Source: Coniosporium tulheliwenetii (lineage: Eukaryota > Ascomycota > Dothideomycetes). Taken from it: a DNA stretch of 64,000 nt. The notes below the pieces were generated by a model that saw only the letters and a list, made by a program, of their open reading frames with translations, searched no databases and was not told where the DNA came from. The position numbers and the translations under genes were made by a program. The stretch is taken from positions 372,001 to 436,000 of the forward strand of contig JAPDRP010000029.1 of the NCBI GenBank assembly GCA_030247845.1. The letters are read 5' to 3'. Every line of letters begins with the position of its first letter. The stretch's first letter is position 1. Of this stretch, positions 31,728-43,334 are shown piece by piece.

Positions 31728-33128
31728 TCAGGTGTGCTCACAAGAATCACAACGCCAAGGAAGCCGACCCTCGAACTTCACAAAAGTGAAATAATCAGCG
31801 TTTTTGTCTCCCGAAAACAGAGGTGCTAGGCGCAACTTGGCGTTCTCCACGATCTGGCGCAGCTGCGTTTTGACGCTTTTGACGTTGAGCGTTTCCTCGA
31901 AGGCTTTGTCCAGATCATCGAGTTCCTGTCGGTGGTCTTCGCGTAGGTCGTCATGAATCAGATCAACGGCATTGCTGGCTTGTACAAGTCCCCGATCGAT
32001 TACATCGACAGACTGCAGGATGTTCCCGAACTGCTGTGTTTCCACAAGCTCCATGCCCGTGCGCATGCCGTGGAGGTATGCAAGCGATTTGAACATTTCT
32101 GCGCTATCGGGGTCTCTAGGAAAGACGCTGACGACCATGTAGCGGTGGAAAAAGCCCCATGCGATGAAGGTGGGCAGATCCAAAGTCGTTCTCGGAGGCA
32201 CAGCGAGTGAGCAGCACACCTCTCTTACCCTTCTCTTGAGTACGTTTGCGTGGTCCTCCACCAACCGGGCAATGTCTGCTGGCACGGACCGTATCTCGTC
32301 TGCGAGGGATGGACATCTGCCTGCGGCATGCCGAAGGGCATCGACAAAGATGGTCTCATCTTCGAGAAGACATGCGATTTCCAGAAGCAGACATGGATTT
32401 CTGCGTACGAAGTCGCCGCCAACTCCACCAGCAGTAACAATGGCTGATACCAGCTCACCCTTTACGTGCCGGATGCAGCCATAGCTCGCAGCCAATAGCG
32501 CCACGTCACGCAAAACATGCGCTGGTGAAGGCTTAGAGTCAGGCGTAGAGAAGTCGACAGGTGCTCGATATAAAAGTCGAAAAACGATCCCGTTCAGGCG
32601 TCGAGCATGTTCAGCTACGTCACCTCCGGTCGGTCGAATAATCATGCCGTGCGGTGGGTCTCCGTTGTGTTCTAACTCTGTCTGGTCGTGTTGCTCGGGC
32701 GGCGTTTTTCCTACCTGCAAGCTTTGATGAGCATCTGAGGCAGCGAGGAGTGGCATGCAACTCTCATGTGATATTTGCCATGCGCTATCACGGGATGAGG
32801 TCACAAGGAAGAGCTCTTTCCCGCCATAGAACTAGCTTACCGGGGTAACCCGACACTCTGACACGTCTGCACTAGGCTGCAGAATGAATCTCTCGGGCCA
32901 TCCAGTTTCGTCGAAATTCTCAAAGTACTCGCACATGCGAGACAAGTCTCTTCTGTAAAGGACCAGATTGTCTTCGCCGGCCGATCCTAAGGATACGACA
33001 ACATCACCATCTTCGAACCTAGGAAAGGCCAACCGTTTGCCTAGCTTCTTTCGCTTCGCTTCAGGCTCGCTTGGGTCAAAGGCTGTATCTTCACCTGCAC
33101 TCGGCGTATCCTTGCGCTTCGGAGGCAT
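31728..33128 (-). CDS. BTB/POZ-like protein, two exons
   Basis: Exon 1 begins at the ATG at 33,128 (MPPKRKDTPSAG), has a basic nuclear-localisation-like stretch (EAKRKKLGKRLAF) and the start of a BTB-like fold (FEDGDVVVSLGSAGEDNLVL, RRDLSRMCEYFENFDETGW). The frame meets a stop at 32,832, but a GTAAGC donor lies just before it (near 32,844). Acceptors at ...CATGAG (near 32,764) or ...CTTGCAG (near 32,713) restore a phase-0 reading into the long second part, which runs to 31,728: MIIRPTGGDVAEHARRLNGI, LLYRAPVDF, then a helical region of about 250 residues and a C-terminal WRCDSCEHT. BTB proteins of this fungal type are abundant and mostly uncharacterised. Which acceptor is used is unresolved; the gene otherwise looks intact. 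Confidence 0.65.
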
Positions 33129-33679
33129 CCTGATGGGTTGAGAAAGAACGAGGAAGCGTAGGTATTATGCTTGTTTGAAGACTTGGAACAAATCGGCGCT
33201 GGACTGGATCAGCTGTTGTTGCAAATTGTCCGTCCGACTACGACTTCTACCTTTCTCGATGCGGTGCGGATGACTATGAGATTGAACTAGCAGGGCATTT
33301 GAAAAGACTTTTCAGGGTGATACCCTCTTAGGTTGCCAGAGCTTTGGAGTGAATAGAACGGCTGCGGTCGGTTTCTGCGCCACTGTTTTACGCGTCTGGA
33401 GAGCAAAGGGTGGGGCGGCAAGGTGTTACTCTGCAACGGCACGCGGTTCCGATCTAGATGCTCCGTGCGCATTTCGCTAGCGTTTCCCGGGCAGCGGACT
33501 GGAGCTACAGTACCTGGCCAAAAGTCTTTCCGGATTTCAGCCGACCCACATTAACACCAGGAGACTCCCACCTATTCTAGTATAGATATCTCCACAACCA
33601 GATAATGCATTAGAATAATATTCTATATAAAACTATGCAAAGGCGTGAAAAGGCTTTATATCCAAAAAACGTAATGTTA
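33129..33679. other. intergenic, no gene seen
   Basis: Upstream of the BTB-like gene; turns AT-rich after about 33,560 where the Tc1/mariner scrap begins. No other feature. Confidence 0.4.
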
Positions 33680-33898
33680 GTAGCTTGTTTACCAGCCTCT
33701 AGCCTCAATCACTACAGCTACTCTCCTTGGCATTAATTCTACCAGCTTATCCATTATCCTCTGCGGTATTCGGTTCCAACACTCAACTAAAGCGTTATCT
33801 AAAGCATTAAGAGCTGCGTCTTTACCCCTAATCTCATCTATCTTAGGATGAACGTGATAGATGTTAAGAAAGGGGTAAACGGTAGGCTTCAGAAACAC
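33680..33898 (-). pseudogene. Tc1/mariner transposase, C-terminal scrap
   Basis: The minus strand reads VHPKIDEIRGKDAALNALDN, then ALVECWNRIPQRIMDKLVEL and MPRRVAVVIEARGW, the end of a DDE_3-type Tc1/mariner transposase. The usual ending is WYTKY; here the tyrosine codon is a stop (TAA) followed by TSY and another stop. The catalytic part is missing. The surroundings (33,560-34,080) are AT-rich, as expected of an old copy. Confidence 0.75.
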
Positions 33899-34082
33899 GA
33901 CAATGTAAGGTAAAACAGTCCTTTCTGGGTTGAAACAGCGCGAACCACTGCCGATTCAACCTGGCAGATGGTTCCCTCTATATATTACTACTATATAATA
34001 ATTCCAGAAACTATTAAACTATTTCATGTATGAGTTGCGTTGTTATCTTGCTTTTTATGCGCTGCGTACATATTCAAATTCT

Positions 34083-34114
34083 GTTGCATCAAGTGGGATG
34101 TTGCATCAAGTGGG
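34083..34114 (+). repeat. 15-bp direct repeat, 17-bp period
   Basis: GTTGCATCAAGTGGG occurs twice (34,083-34,097 and 34,100-34,114), about 125 bp upstream of the helicase gene's probable start. Its role is unknown. Confidence 0.6.
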
Positions 34115-34239
34115 GAATTTCGTTACTTTGATGGGGTGAGGTCCAGCCGCAGGGACCAACCGCGACTACAGACGTGTTTGACGCGACGCGACAGTTGATC
34201 CGAGCAGTAAGTGACCGATGCGAATGATTGTTTGCAACC

Positions 34240-37200
34240 ATGGAGCAGTTTAGTCGAGTGTTCAGGCATATGCCCAAATATCAAGTCATTATTTGCAAGG
34301 AGTGTCAGTTTGCCGTGCCGCCCAGTCAGATCAAACCCCATTTAGCAAAGCATCATGAGAGCATCCTGGCAAGGGCACGTCGAGAAGTCGCGGACGTAGC
34401 GTGGAATTTGAACCTTTTAGCACAAGTAGGTGAAGACGTCATTTATCCAGAGCTGAGCGATGCAGCCGTTGAAGGATTACCACTTTACAACGATGGCTTG
34501 AGATGTGTGTCCAAAGACGAGCTTGGGAGACCAGGTCAGTACGTTTGTCGAACGATTCGAGGCATCCAAGAGCACTGTAAAAGGGAACATGGGTGGGTAG
34601 ACAGCCAAAAGCGGGGAAGGAACAGTGGGGCAAAAGAAAAGCATTGCGCGAACAGGTTGTGGCAGGAAGGGCAGAGTTGTCAGCGGTTTTTCACCGTCAG
34701 CACGTGGAAGGAGTATTCTCAGGTTATGCGGCAAGAGTAAGCACCGCAGGGAGTCGATCCGATCCTCGAGCGTGGCAAGGCGGCGTTGGATAGGCGGCTA
34801 GGGTAGATCGAAGAGGCAAGGAAACGGAAAGAGATGGAGGGGGACACGAACCGATATGTCACGAACGCGTGGTTGGATGTGACGGGTTGGGACGAGCATT
34901 TGAAAGGGTTCGATCGGGAGCAGTTGATCGAGTTGGTCCGGCCAGCCGTGAGAGAAGAGCCGGAACCGCAGCAGCAGCCGCAAGATCTGGAGGAGAGAGA
35001 AGGCGAGGAAAGATTAGCGGATGCGTGCAAGGCAACGAGGCGGTTGATTAAGCGAGCCATCCAGACATGTCGCCACAGCATTGTTGGCAAGAAAGCATTG
35101 GATCATGTTAACGGGCGAGAGGTGGGCGAGCAGACGAACGAATGGCCGTTTTACGCCCGGCAGAAGGTCAAGACGATCCGAAAGTACAGCGACCATTGGG
35201 TCAAGGTTTTGCGGTACGTTTGGAGGACGCGCTTGAGGGCATGAAAGCCGCCGTACACGTACGAGACGGTGAGGATGCAGTTGTGGAAGGAGTTGTTGTT
35301 GGACGTGGAAGAAATCGGGAGCACCAGACCGGGCACGACGCAGTTACCCAAGTTGAAGTTGGACCGGTTGAGCGACAACCCATCCAAGATGATGGAAGGG
35401 TGGAGTTTTTGCAAGACACCCGCAACACGTTCGATGTGGACGGCAAGAGATGGTTGTTCAAGCGAGCGTTGGCGGAGGAGAGGTTGAAGAAGGAGTTCAT
35501 CCGTAGGGAGCAAGATGTCGCGGGCAGCGGACGGGACATCCCGTGGAGGGGACAGGGCGTACGTGACTACATGCAGCAGATACGGAGGTTCAAGGAAAGA
35601 TTGTTCGTGTTGGTACATATGATAAGCGGCTCACCAGCACGGGGAGGGAGGTGGTGAGCGTTCAGTACAAGAACCGGGTGAACGGTAGGGGCACATGAGG
35701 CGTGTTCATGGAGAGGGGGTTGGTTTCGTTCGTGACGTCGTATCACAAGGGGTACAGCGCGAGCAAGGAGGTCAAGGTCGTACACCCGTACGTGCCGAGG
35801 GAGGTGTCAGAGATTGTCGTGTAATATTTGTGGTTGGTACAGCCGTTCGTCAGAATCGTGCAGATGTTGCATGAGAGACAGGACGAGTTCAAGGCGTTTT
35901 TGTGGGAGCCGGAGCCGGAGGAGGAGTGGAGCGATGACGAAGAGGAATAGGAGGGAGAGGAGGACGATGACGACGACAACAACAAGGAAGGCGGGGTTGA
36001 TCCAGTAATCGAATGGAGCGATGGTGGAGGCGAAGCAACGAAGAGACAGAGAGGCAGCGACGAGAAGAGCACGGGTCGAGCAACCCAAACAGGTTTTGGG
36101 GCACGGATCGCGTGCGTGCGGCTATGCAGAAGGAGAGGTCCGCCAGGATGGGCGCGAGGATGTCGACAAGCATTTACCGGCATGCGTACCTGGCCATCCG
36201 TCGCGAGTTGACGCAGGACAAAGGCGTGGCACAGATGTTAAATTTGATATATGAGGGCAAGGAGAAGGGCGATGGAGATGACGATGTGCGGGCGAGGCAG
36301 GCGGGGCACGGGAAACACATGGAAGAAATGATTTACGGCAGGGCGTTGACGGAGTCGCCGTTCCACACCGTATCGGAGAGGCACGGGTTCCGCAGGGCCA
36401 GCACGGATTGGCATCGGATCTTGCATTTCCCATCGGCGTGGGCGGAAGGGCACGTCGATCCGGAGACGAGGAGGCGGATGCAGGCCGAGCAGGAGCAGGA
36501 GGGAGTTCCGGAGGTGGACGGCGTTGCGCCGGACGGATTTGACGAGGCAGCTGAAGGGGTTGATGGGGCAGGAGGCGGAGTTCAGGGGGTTGCAGAGGCC
36601 GGCGTTGGAGGCGATCATGCAACGGCATTTGCGCGTGCTGATCGTCATGCGCACGGGGGCGGCAAGAGTTTGTTTTTCATGCTGCCGGCCGCAAGTTCGA
36701 GGGACGGGGTGACGGTGGTGATTGTGCCGTTGTGTTCGTTGCGGGAGGATCTGAAGGACCGGTGCGACAGGGCGGGGATCAGTTGCGCGGAGTGGAACGG
36801 CGAGAGGCCGCCGCATTGGGCGAACATCGTGTTGGTGACGCCCGAGTCGGCGGTGACGAAGGCGTTCGGCCGGTTCATCGACGAGAAGAGGACGATGCGG
36901 CAGTTGGACCGGATCGTGGTGGACGAGTGTCACGTTGTGTTGGACTCGAGCAGGCAGTGGCGACCGCAGGTTTTGCAGCTGATCGAGATGACGGAGAAGG
37001 AGGCGCAGCTGGTGTATTTGACGGCGACGTTACCGCCGCGGAACGAGTCGGAGTTTTACGAGGCGATGGGTTGGACAAGTGGGAGGTGACCAAGTTCAGA
37101 GACGAGACGACGAGGAAGAACGTGGAGTACCGGGTGCACGAGTACGAGAAGGAGAATGAGGACGAGGAGGTGGAAAGGTTGGTGGAGGAGAAGAAGAGAC

Positions 37201-38177
37201 AGCACCCGATGTCGGGGCAGATTGTTATGTATTGCAAGGAGATCAAGCAAGCGAAGAGGTTCGCGGGGGTGTTGGAGTGCAGCGTGTGTTACCGTGAGGT
37301 CGGGACGAAGGAGAAGAAGAGACGGATTTTGAGGCGGTTAACACAAGGGCAGGAGCAGGTTTTCACGGCGACGAACGCGTCGGGGTTAGGCATCGATGCA
37401 CCGATGATTCGGGTGGTGATACACGTTGAGATACGACAGAAGATGCGCGATCACATGCAAGAGAGTAGGAGAGCGGGACGGGACGGGTTGAAGAGCGAGG
37501 CGATCATCATGTGCGCGTGTTGGACGGACAGGGACGGTAGATGGACGAAGGAGCAGGGGTGGAAGGTTGAGATGCCGATGAAAGAGTTCATGGAGGGGGA
37601 CGATTGCAGGCGGATCGCGTTGGACAAGGAGATGGACGGGAAGATGGACCGGTTGGGTTGCGAGAGAGGCGAGGATTGGTGCGACATGTGCAAAGGCAAG
37701 CCGAGAGGTACGAGGAGGCGGAGGGTAGTCGTTGGCAACGAGGACGCGCCGCGGAACAAGCGGGAAGATTCGGCATGAGGTTCGTCGAGTGGCATAGGGC
37801 GGCCGGATGAGGCAAGCGAGAGGGACGAGGAAGAGGAGGATGGGGAGAGGGAGGAAGGTGTGTTGCAAGGCGTGGGAGGGGACGGAGCGGTAGATCCGGT
37901 CGCGGGGATGGATGCACGAGAAGGGGAAGGGGAAGGGGAAGGGGAAGAAGAGAAGAGTTACGGCGTGGAGGAGGGCGGAGAGGAGGCGAGGATGTGGGAG
38001 GACACTTCCTCGGAGAGACGGCAACAGGACATCGTGCGACAGAGGAGGATCGAGCAACGTGTGGAGGAGGGGTTGAAGATGGAGGAATTGCAAGGGCAGT
38101 TTGAAAGGCTAGATGCGCGATATGTCGGGCGCAAGGGAGGGACAAGCTGTGAACCAGACCCTCCCGAAGTGTCGTAG
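34240..38177 (+). pseudogene. OrsD-type zinc-finger + RecQ-like helicase gene, decayed
   Basis: The probable start at 34,240 (MEQFSRVFRHM) leads into an OrsD-like N-terminal domain with paired fingers (IICKECQFAVP..H..KHH; RCVSKDELGRPGQYVC..HCKREHGW). Conserved middle blocks follow: TGWDEHLKGFDREQL, VGKKALDHVN, FYARQKVKTIRKYSDHW, FDVDGKRWLFKRAL, SVQYKNRVNGRG and SFVTSYHKGYSASKEVKVVH, broken by stops at about 34,740, 35,694 and 35,822. The helicase has GLQRPALEAIM, a Walker A motif GGGKSLFFMLPA split by a frame change near 36,645, VVDECHVVLD, LTATLPP, then after another frame change near 37,070 QIVMYCKEIKQAKRF, ATNASGLGIDAPM and SRRAGRDG, and a zinc-binding end CERGEDWCDMCKG. Such genes are multicopy in fungi, often subtelomeric. 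At least six disruptions show it is dead. Confidence 0.82.
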
Positions 38178-38396
38178 CATTGGTGCAAACCGCTTGCGGT
38201 ATTTCAACAGGTCAGCGCAACGCCATTGATCGCGTCGAGGCTGGTTGATGGTTGCTTGAGAGCTTGCAATCTTGTGAGTCGCAATCTCGTGCGCGGCTCG
38301 AACCAACCAGAATGCTATAGAAGGAAGTCCAAGCCCGCTTTTACAGTCACAATAGAACTCCGCTCCAAAGAATCTCTAAAATACCCCCTTCCCTCT

Positions 38397-41300
38397 TCAA
38401 ACTTGCTCCCCTGCCTTCTCCGCTAACAATCCCATTCTTAGATCGAAATCGACAACATGGCTTTCTCCTAACGCATGCTTCAACACCATGACGCACTCGT
38501 CTAGACTGCCCAGGAAGACCAGATACGCCGTGAGCGCGACACAGTAATGTCTGAAGCCTTCCTCTCCGAGCAGATCGCTGCTCAACGTGTGCAGCTCTTC
38601 GGCTTCGCCAGCGGCAAAGCAGCGCCTGACGAGCGGGGTGGGCAGAAGGCTCGGGATAGGATCGCCGGTCTTAAGCGCCTGCTCGATGACGCTGAGCACG
38701 GCCATAACGTCGCCAATGGTATCGTGGTTAAGGATACCCGTAGTGCGCTCGAAGCGTGCGCGCAGGTACGGAGACAGCTGGCTCGTGCGGATGACGAGCT
38801 GGCCCTGGTGCTCGCTGATGCGTTCGCAGAGCACTTTAACCTTGGCGCACGTGCTAGGGGGAAATGGTGAGTCGGAAAATTCGAAACGTATCTGGCCGAG
38901 TATTTCTTCTAGGTGCGTGATGGATTCGGCGGTTGCCACTGTCGCGGATTCGGCGATGGAGATTCGGGTTCCGGCGGATTCGCTGTCGCTGTTCCAGGTG
39001 GAGAGAACGAGGGCGTAGAGATCCGCAGATTCGTGGATGGCGGTGGAGAGGGAACGCATAATGTGTCGAGATGCGGTAGAGGGACGCGGCAAGATAGTGA
39101 CAATGGCAGCAAGACCAAAGCCAACGAGAACGAGCACGGTACGGTGCCAGAAGACACCGTAGCCGACGCCTGGGCTGCCGTATTCGGGTATATGGCTGTT
39201 TGCGTGTCAATTATGGATAGTTACAGTTGGAAGAGAAACGGTCTAACTTACGTATCCCCGTAGCTGTAGCCCACGATAAGGAAGCACGTTACACTCCCCA
39301 TTATGGTAGCCGGCAGGAGATGTGGCGGGGCCCAAAGACGGAGCCAGACGATGACCGTCCCAAAGACTGCCATCACAGCAGCAAGACCGTATGGGTTGCC
39401 TAGGCCGCTGCCAGAGCCAATATACCAGGCCAGCATTCCAAGGATACCACCAATAATGGTTCCAAGGGCTTTACAGACGAACTCGAACGCAAAATCCGCG
39501 GAGAAACTCGTTATCCCAGTTTGAGCCATAATCAACGCCCAGAGGCCTTTCTCGCGTTGGTAGAAGCCGGCGCTCGTCTTGCACATAGCGGGCACACCTG
39601 CGGCGATAGTGACAATAAGGACTCGGAGTGCATAGGTGCCCTCTTCGTTAGTAAACCACTGCCACACACCCAGGATAAGTCTACCAAGACCCTTTCGCCC
39701 TTTACGTGGCATGTTCTGTTGCTTGAGCTTGAATTGCCACTCTGCCAAGGAGGTATTAGGCTTTGCTTCATTCTGTACCGTGTCGATTTGCGTCTCGCTG
39801 ACATGGGGTGGCCTATTTCTGCTGATGACCCAGTGAGCAAAATCGCGCAGACTCGTTGGTGCCCAAATCCGGCTGACAACCCTTTTCTGCTCAAGCACAA
39901 TCGCTTGTTTCAGCAATGCTTCGAGTGCTGTCGTGAGCTGCAGTATGTGTTCTTTGGCAACCAATGCGAAGAAGAGGCCAGAGAGTTGATCACGATGGGA
40001 ATCCTGCTTGAGCTTTCCTGCTTCGTCGAACAGGTGTCTATGAGCCTGCACTAGAAGAGTATGCGATTCGTCGGTGTATACCCTTCGCTTGGCGGTCAAG
40101 CTCTCTAAGACATGCTGGTGATCCCTGACGTTTTGCTCTATCATTGCTGTCGATGGCCGGCCGAACCATCGTCGGGAGTTAACGAGTTGCAAGCAATGAT
40201 AGTATGCGTCTTGTGCTTCCTCGCAAGCATCTAGCAAGACATGGCCAGGTTCCGCCATAGCAAGGAAGGAGTTTTGAATTGAAAGTTCGCTCTCCTCTGT
40301 TCGCAAGGAATGGACTAGATCGAGTGTTTGCAGAAGCTGATGATGGGCTACCGCGAGCCTTTCCTGCTTGTCATCGCCAAAGGTCTCCTGTAATGATTGC
40401 GCCTTATCTACGCCTTCCTTGGTTCTTAATTGCCAGTTTACCAGGTCAATCGTAGCAAGCATGACTTTTCTCATAGGCTCCTTCAAAGTCGCTATATCTT
40501 GGGCATTCCACCGTCCGAACGAGAAGTCAAGTGGCAAGAAACTCAGCATTGGTTCTGCGTCCGCCCATAGTAGTAGCAGCTTTGCTGGGAGTCCTTCGAG
40601 CTCACCTGCATCGACTGTGTGATCTTTCTTCCCTAAGCGTTGGGACAGAAGAGATACTGGGTCTTTCATTACCATGATGAGGTCTTGGAAGTTGGTCAAC
40701 AGCTGATGTGAAGTGGATTCCGGGAAGATGAAGATGTTCGCAGCTAGACCGATTGCGACGCCTGCTGCTGCAGGCTTAATTAACGCTTGTACCAAAGTGC
40801 CCTGGAATGAAGGCAGCAAGGGCCCAATAGTGAGCCAGAGATCTGCGATGATTGTGCCAAAGACTTGGGTCAGAATGAATTTGTGCTCTGCAGCACGGAG
40901 ACGTGCCTGGAACGGTTAACGAGGATTTGTGTCCAATAAAGTTTGTACTCACCAGCAAGTAAATAAATATGCAGATGAGGAACATCCAAGTGATAGACAC
41001 TCTTGTGTCGAGCATGAACCCGTTGTCTATGATGATCTGGGTCTCGTCGGATATTATGCCATTGTTGTATTTCGCTTGTTGAGCCGCCTGCTGACCCAGA
41101 AGTGCGAGTCGAGCTTGAGTCTCGGAAGCAGGGCGTGTTGCAAGAGCCGCTTTCATCACGATCGCACCCCAAGCCCAAGCTAAGCCCATACCAATAAGCA
41201 TCGTAGAGGCCATGAGGAGATACATGAAGACAATGTTGGACGGTGGAATAAAGATGTTGACCATGCTGTGCATATGCTTGAGCTAGACTGAACAATGACA

Positions 41301-41616
41301 ACAAATCGATGTATCCATACCTGCCGAAAAATACCTGTGTCCATTGTAAGTCTTACTAAATAGCATGAGGTTGAACGAGCATACGCACAGCGGTGCCAAG
41401 ATTGCGTAAGGAAGTGCCAATGAAGATTAGAAGGGTGGCAGACCATAAGGCTAGCGCACATCGAAACAGCGTCTTCATGTCCCGTTTGTTGAAGTGATCA
41501 AGAATAGCTGGAAGGCGCTTGCTGGCAATCTTCTCTGGCTGTGTAGCCTTGTCTTGGGAGGGTCTGGTGCTCTGTGATGACGCGCCGTCCATCCGCTCAC
41601 TGCGCGACCTGGCCAT
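38397..41616 (-). CDS. ArAE/FUSC-type membrane transporter, five exons with a 14-nt microexon
   Basis: A 1,002-residue membrane protein of the fungal aromatic-acid-exporter-like family (ArAE_2 N-terminal 6-TM domain, FUSC domain, DUF2421 C-terminus). Exons: 41,616-41,389; 41,334-41,321 (14 nt, VFFG plus two bases); 41,265-40,953; 40,906-39,252; 39,195-38,397. Introns are 54, 55, 46 and 56 nt with GT..AG ends; the total is 3,009 nt, an exact multiple of three. Membrane blocks: FRCALALWSATLLIFIGTSL, MVNIFIPPSNIVFMYLLMAS, MFLICIFIYLL, FGTIIADLWLTIGPLLPSF; a long cytosolic helical part; then a second bundle (ALRVLIVTIAAGVPA, GTIIGGILGMLAWYIGSG, VMAVFGTVIVWLRL, VLVLVGFGLAAIVTIL). Relatives export toxic aromatics or are placed in the plasma membrane or ER; the substrate here is unknown. 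An ATG at 41,619 is an alternative start. No disruption. Confidence 0.88.
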
Positions 41617-41881
41617 CATGCTGGCAGTGCACCGTACACGACAGTGTGTTGTGGCGGGTGTCAGACAGCAGATGTCTGCACGACAAAGGCAAATACACGG
41701 CGTACAATGTTTTGCTTGCACGTTGCGAGAAAGATGATGAGGGAGATGACGAGGTTGTTGTGGGTAAAGGGTAAACGGTGAACGCGGCGGCATACTCCGC
41801 CAATGTCGTGATGTCCAGGCTTACGACATTGATGCACGTGACTTCAAAATTCGAAGGGTCGAGCCCTTGCCAAGGCTTTAC

Positions 41882-41939
41882 CTGATTCCAACACCACATT
41901 AACCCCCACTAGTGGGGGTTAATGTGGTGTTGGAATCAG
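41882..41939. repeat. perfect 58-bp palindrome
   Basis: The left arm starts CTGATTCCAACACCACATTA and continues ACCCCCAC; the centre is TA at 41,910-41,911; the right arm GTGGGGGTTAATGTGGTGTT, GGAATCAG is the exact complement. There is no unpaired spacer. It lies 263 bp upstream of the ArAE start and 160 bp from a pogo element. Each half looks like a Tc1/pogo-type terminal repeat that begins at the central TA. Confidence 0.95.
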
Positions 41940-42101
41940 TTATCCCGCCCTGCGCTACAGTGGAGGCACTCCCGCCGGATCCTCCTGCGGTTAACGCCTT
42001 ACCCCACCAAACGAGACACCCCGGGTAACGAGACACCTGTTTTAGCGAGGGGCCACCGAAATCATGATTGCACCACCACCACAACGCATAGATATTTCAT
42101 A

Positions 42102-43197
42102 ACGTAATCCGTGGGGAAGTCGATCAGGTGGGGAAGTCGATCAGGTGGGGAAGTCAATCACCAAAATGCAAACTCTCCGGCTTCAATCGCTATACACGCA
42201 CCGCAACAACTATACAATCAGAATCGGAATCGCTAGATAGGTTTCCTAGCAGTTCATCTTCCTCATCCTTGAGCTTTTCTTCAATTGGACGCTTGTGTGG
42301 TCGTCCTCACGGCTTTTTAGTTGATGAATCCGCTTCCGCTGCCTTCGCTATTTCGAGCACTTCTTTAGTGCTAAACACAAACCTTCCCTTCAATGCTACT
42401 CTCTTGCCTTTAGTTCGAGCTTAACGTGTACTAAGAAGCGACAATCCCAGCAGCGCTCACACACTCAATTGCCGTTATCCACTCTTGTCGGCCTGCAACT
42501 ATCTTCCAGCTTGATGCTTCGCGTATATTGACTAAAGCTCTCGATGACTGACTTACTCCGACTGCAAAATCAGATTCATCCATGTTGTAAACACGCTCTA
42601 GGGGGTACTGATGTTGTAGGAAAAGCCCTGTCACTACATCAAACCACCTCTTTACACCCTCATAACTCGTTGCTTTGAACCGCGCGCTTTCGATCTGACG
42701 AGTCCAGATGCCTGCGATCTCAGGATGGCAAGTCTTGAAGCGGCCAAGCCGTTTTTCGCCAATTGGTCAAAGAGATAGTGCCGGGGTCTTTGACAGCTGC
42801 ACGCGTCCATGTCGGATTTCCTCGGCCATTTGCACAGCCAACGCAGGTGAAGCGGGGAAACCAGTACGTGTAAGATGTGTAATCCATTGTATTAGTGTCT
42901 TTTCTTCTGCGTTTGAGAAGATTGGATCTGGTTCATGCGCGATAGTGCGCAAAGTTCGTCCAGCCATACGATTCTGTAAAGTGGTAAAGGGAACCTTGAA
43001 TGCGCGGGCAGCCTGTCGAATCGTTGCGTACTCCTTTTGCTTCCAGGCAGAGATAGCATTCTGAATATCAGGTTCAGTGTATACCGGTTTATTAGCTGTA
43101 GAAGCGCTCATTGTAGGTGGCAGCAAGGTTGAAAGGTTAGAAGGTCACGTTTTGGTGATCGACTTCCCCACCTGATCGACTTCCCCGCCGATTACGT
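42102..43197 (-). mobile_element. pogo/Fot-type transposon with internal deletion
   Basis: Inverted ends begin ACGTAATC and continue with iterated GTGGGGAAGTCGATCAG: three units on the left (42,110-42,165) and two on the right (43,150-43,190). The element is flanked by TA on both sides (42,100-42,101; 43,198-43,199), as in Tc1/mariner insertions; the complementarity extends a few bases further (TTCATAACG), so the boundary could be slightly wider. Size about 1.1 kb, shorter than an autonomous pogo element. Confidence 0.85.
42165..43126 (-). pseudogene. pogo transposase with DDE core mostly deleted
   Basis: The minus strand carries the N-terminal psq helix-turn-helix (YTEPDIQNAISAWKQKEYAT, IRQAARAFKVPFTTLQNRM) and part of a CENP-B-like domain (LIQWITHLTRTGFPASPALA), then a frame break. 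The start of the catalytic domain is at about 42,590-42,431: ERVYNMDESDFAVG, QSSRALVNIREASSWKIVAG, RQEWITAIECVSAAG. The remaining DDE region (about 120 residues) is missing, and the sequence jumps to the tail GKRVALKGRFVFSTKEVLEI, with an AT-hook-like KKP-GRPHKRP in which one arginine codon is TGA, and an acidic end. One catalytic aspartate (NMDES) survives; the protein cannot be active. Confidence 0.8.
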
Positions 43198-43334
43198 TAT
43201 GAAGTATTGAAACACTCGTCTCAGTCCGTGCCCGTTCAATCTGAAGTTCTCTCTTGGAGGAGAGGCAACCAAATACATGTAGATCTAAACATGATACCAT
43301 CCAAATAAAATCTACGCAAATGGTTAACCTGCTA

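Noticed and set aside
36238..38145. Long minus-strand frames rich in P, S, L and H opposite the helicase
   Set aside because: They mirror the purine-rich coding strand of the helicase and contain no family motif.
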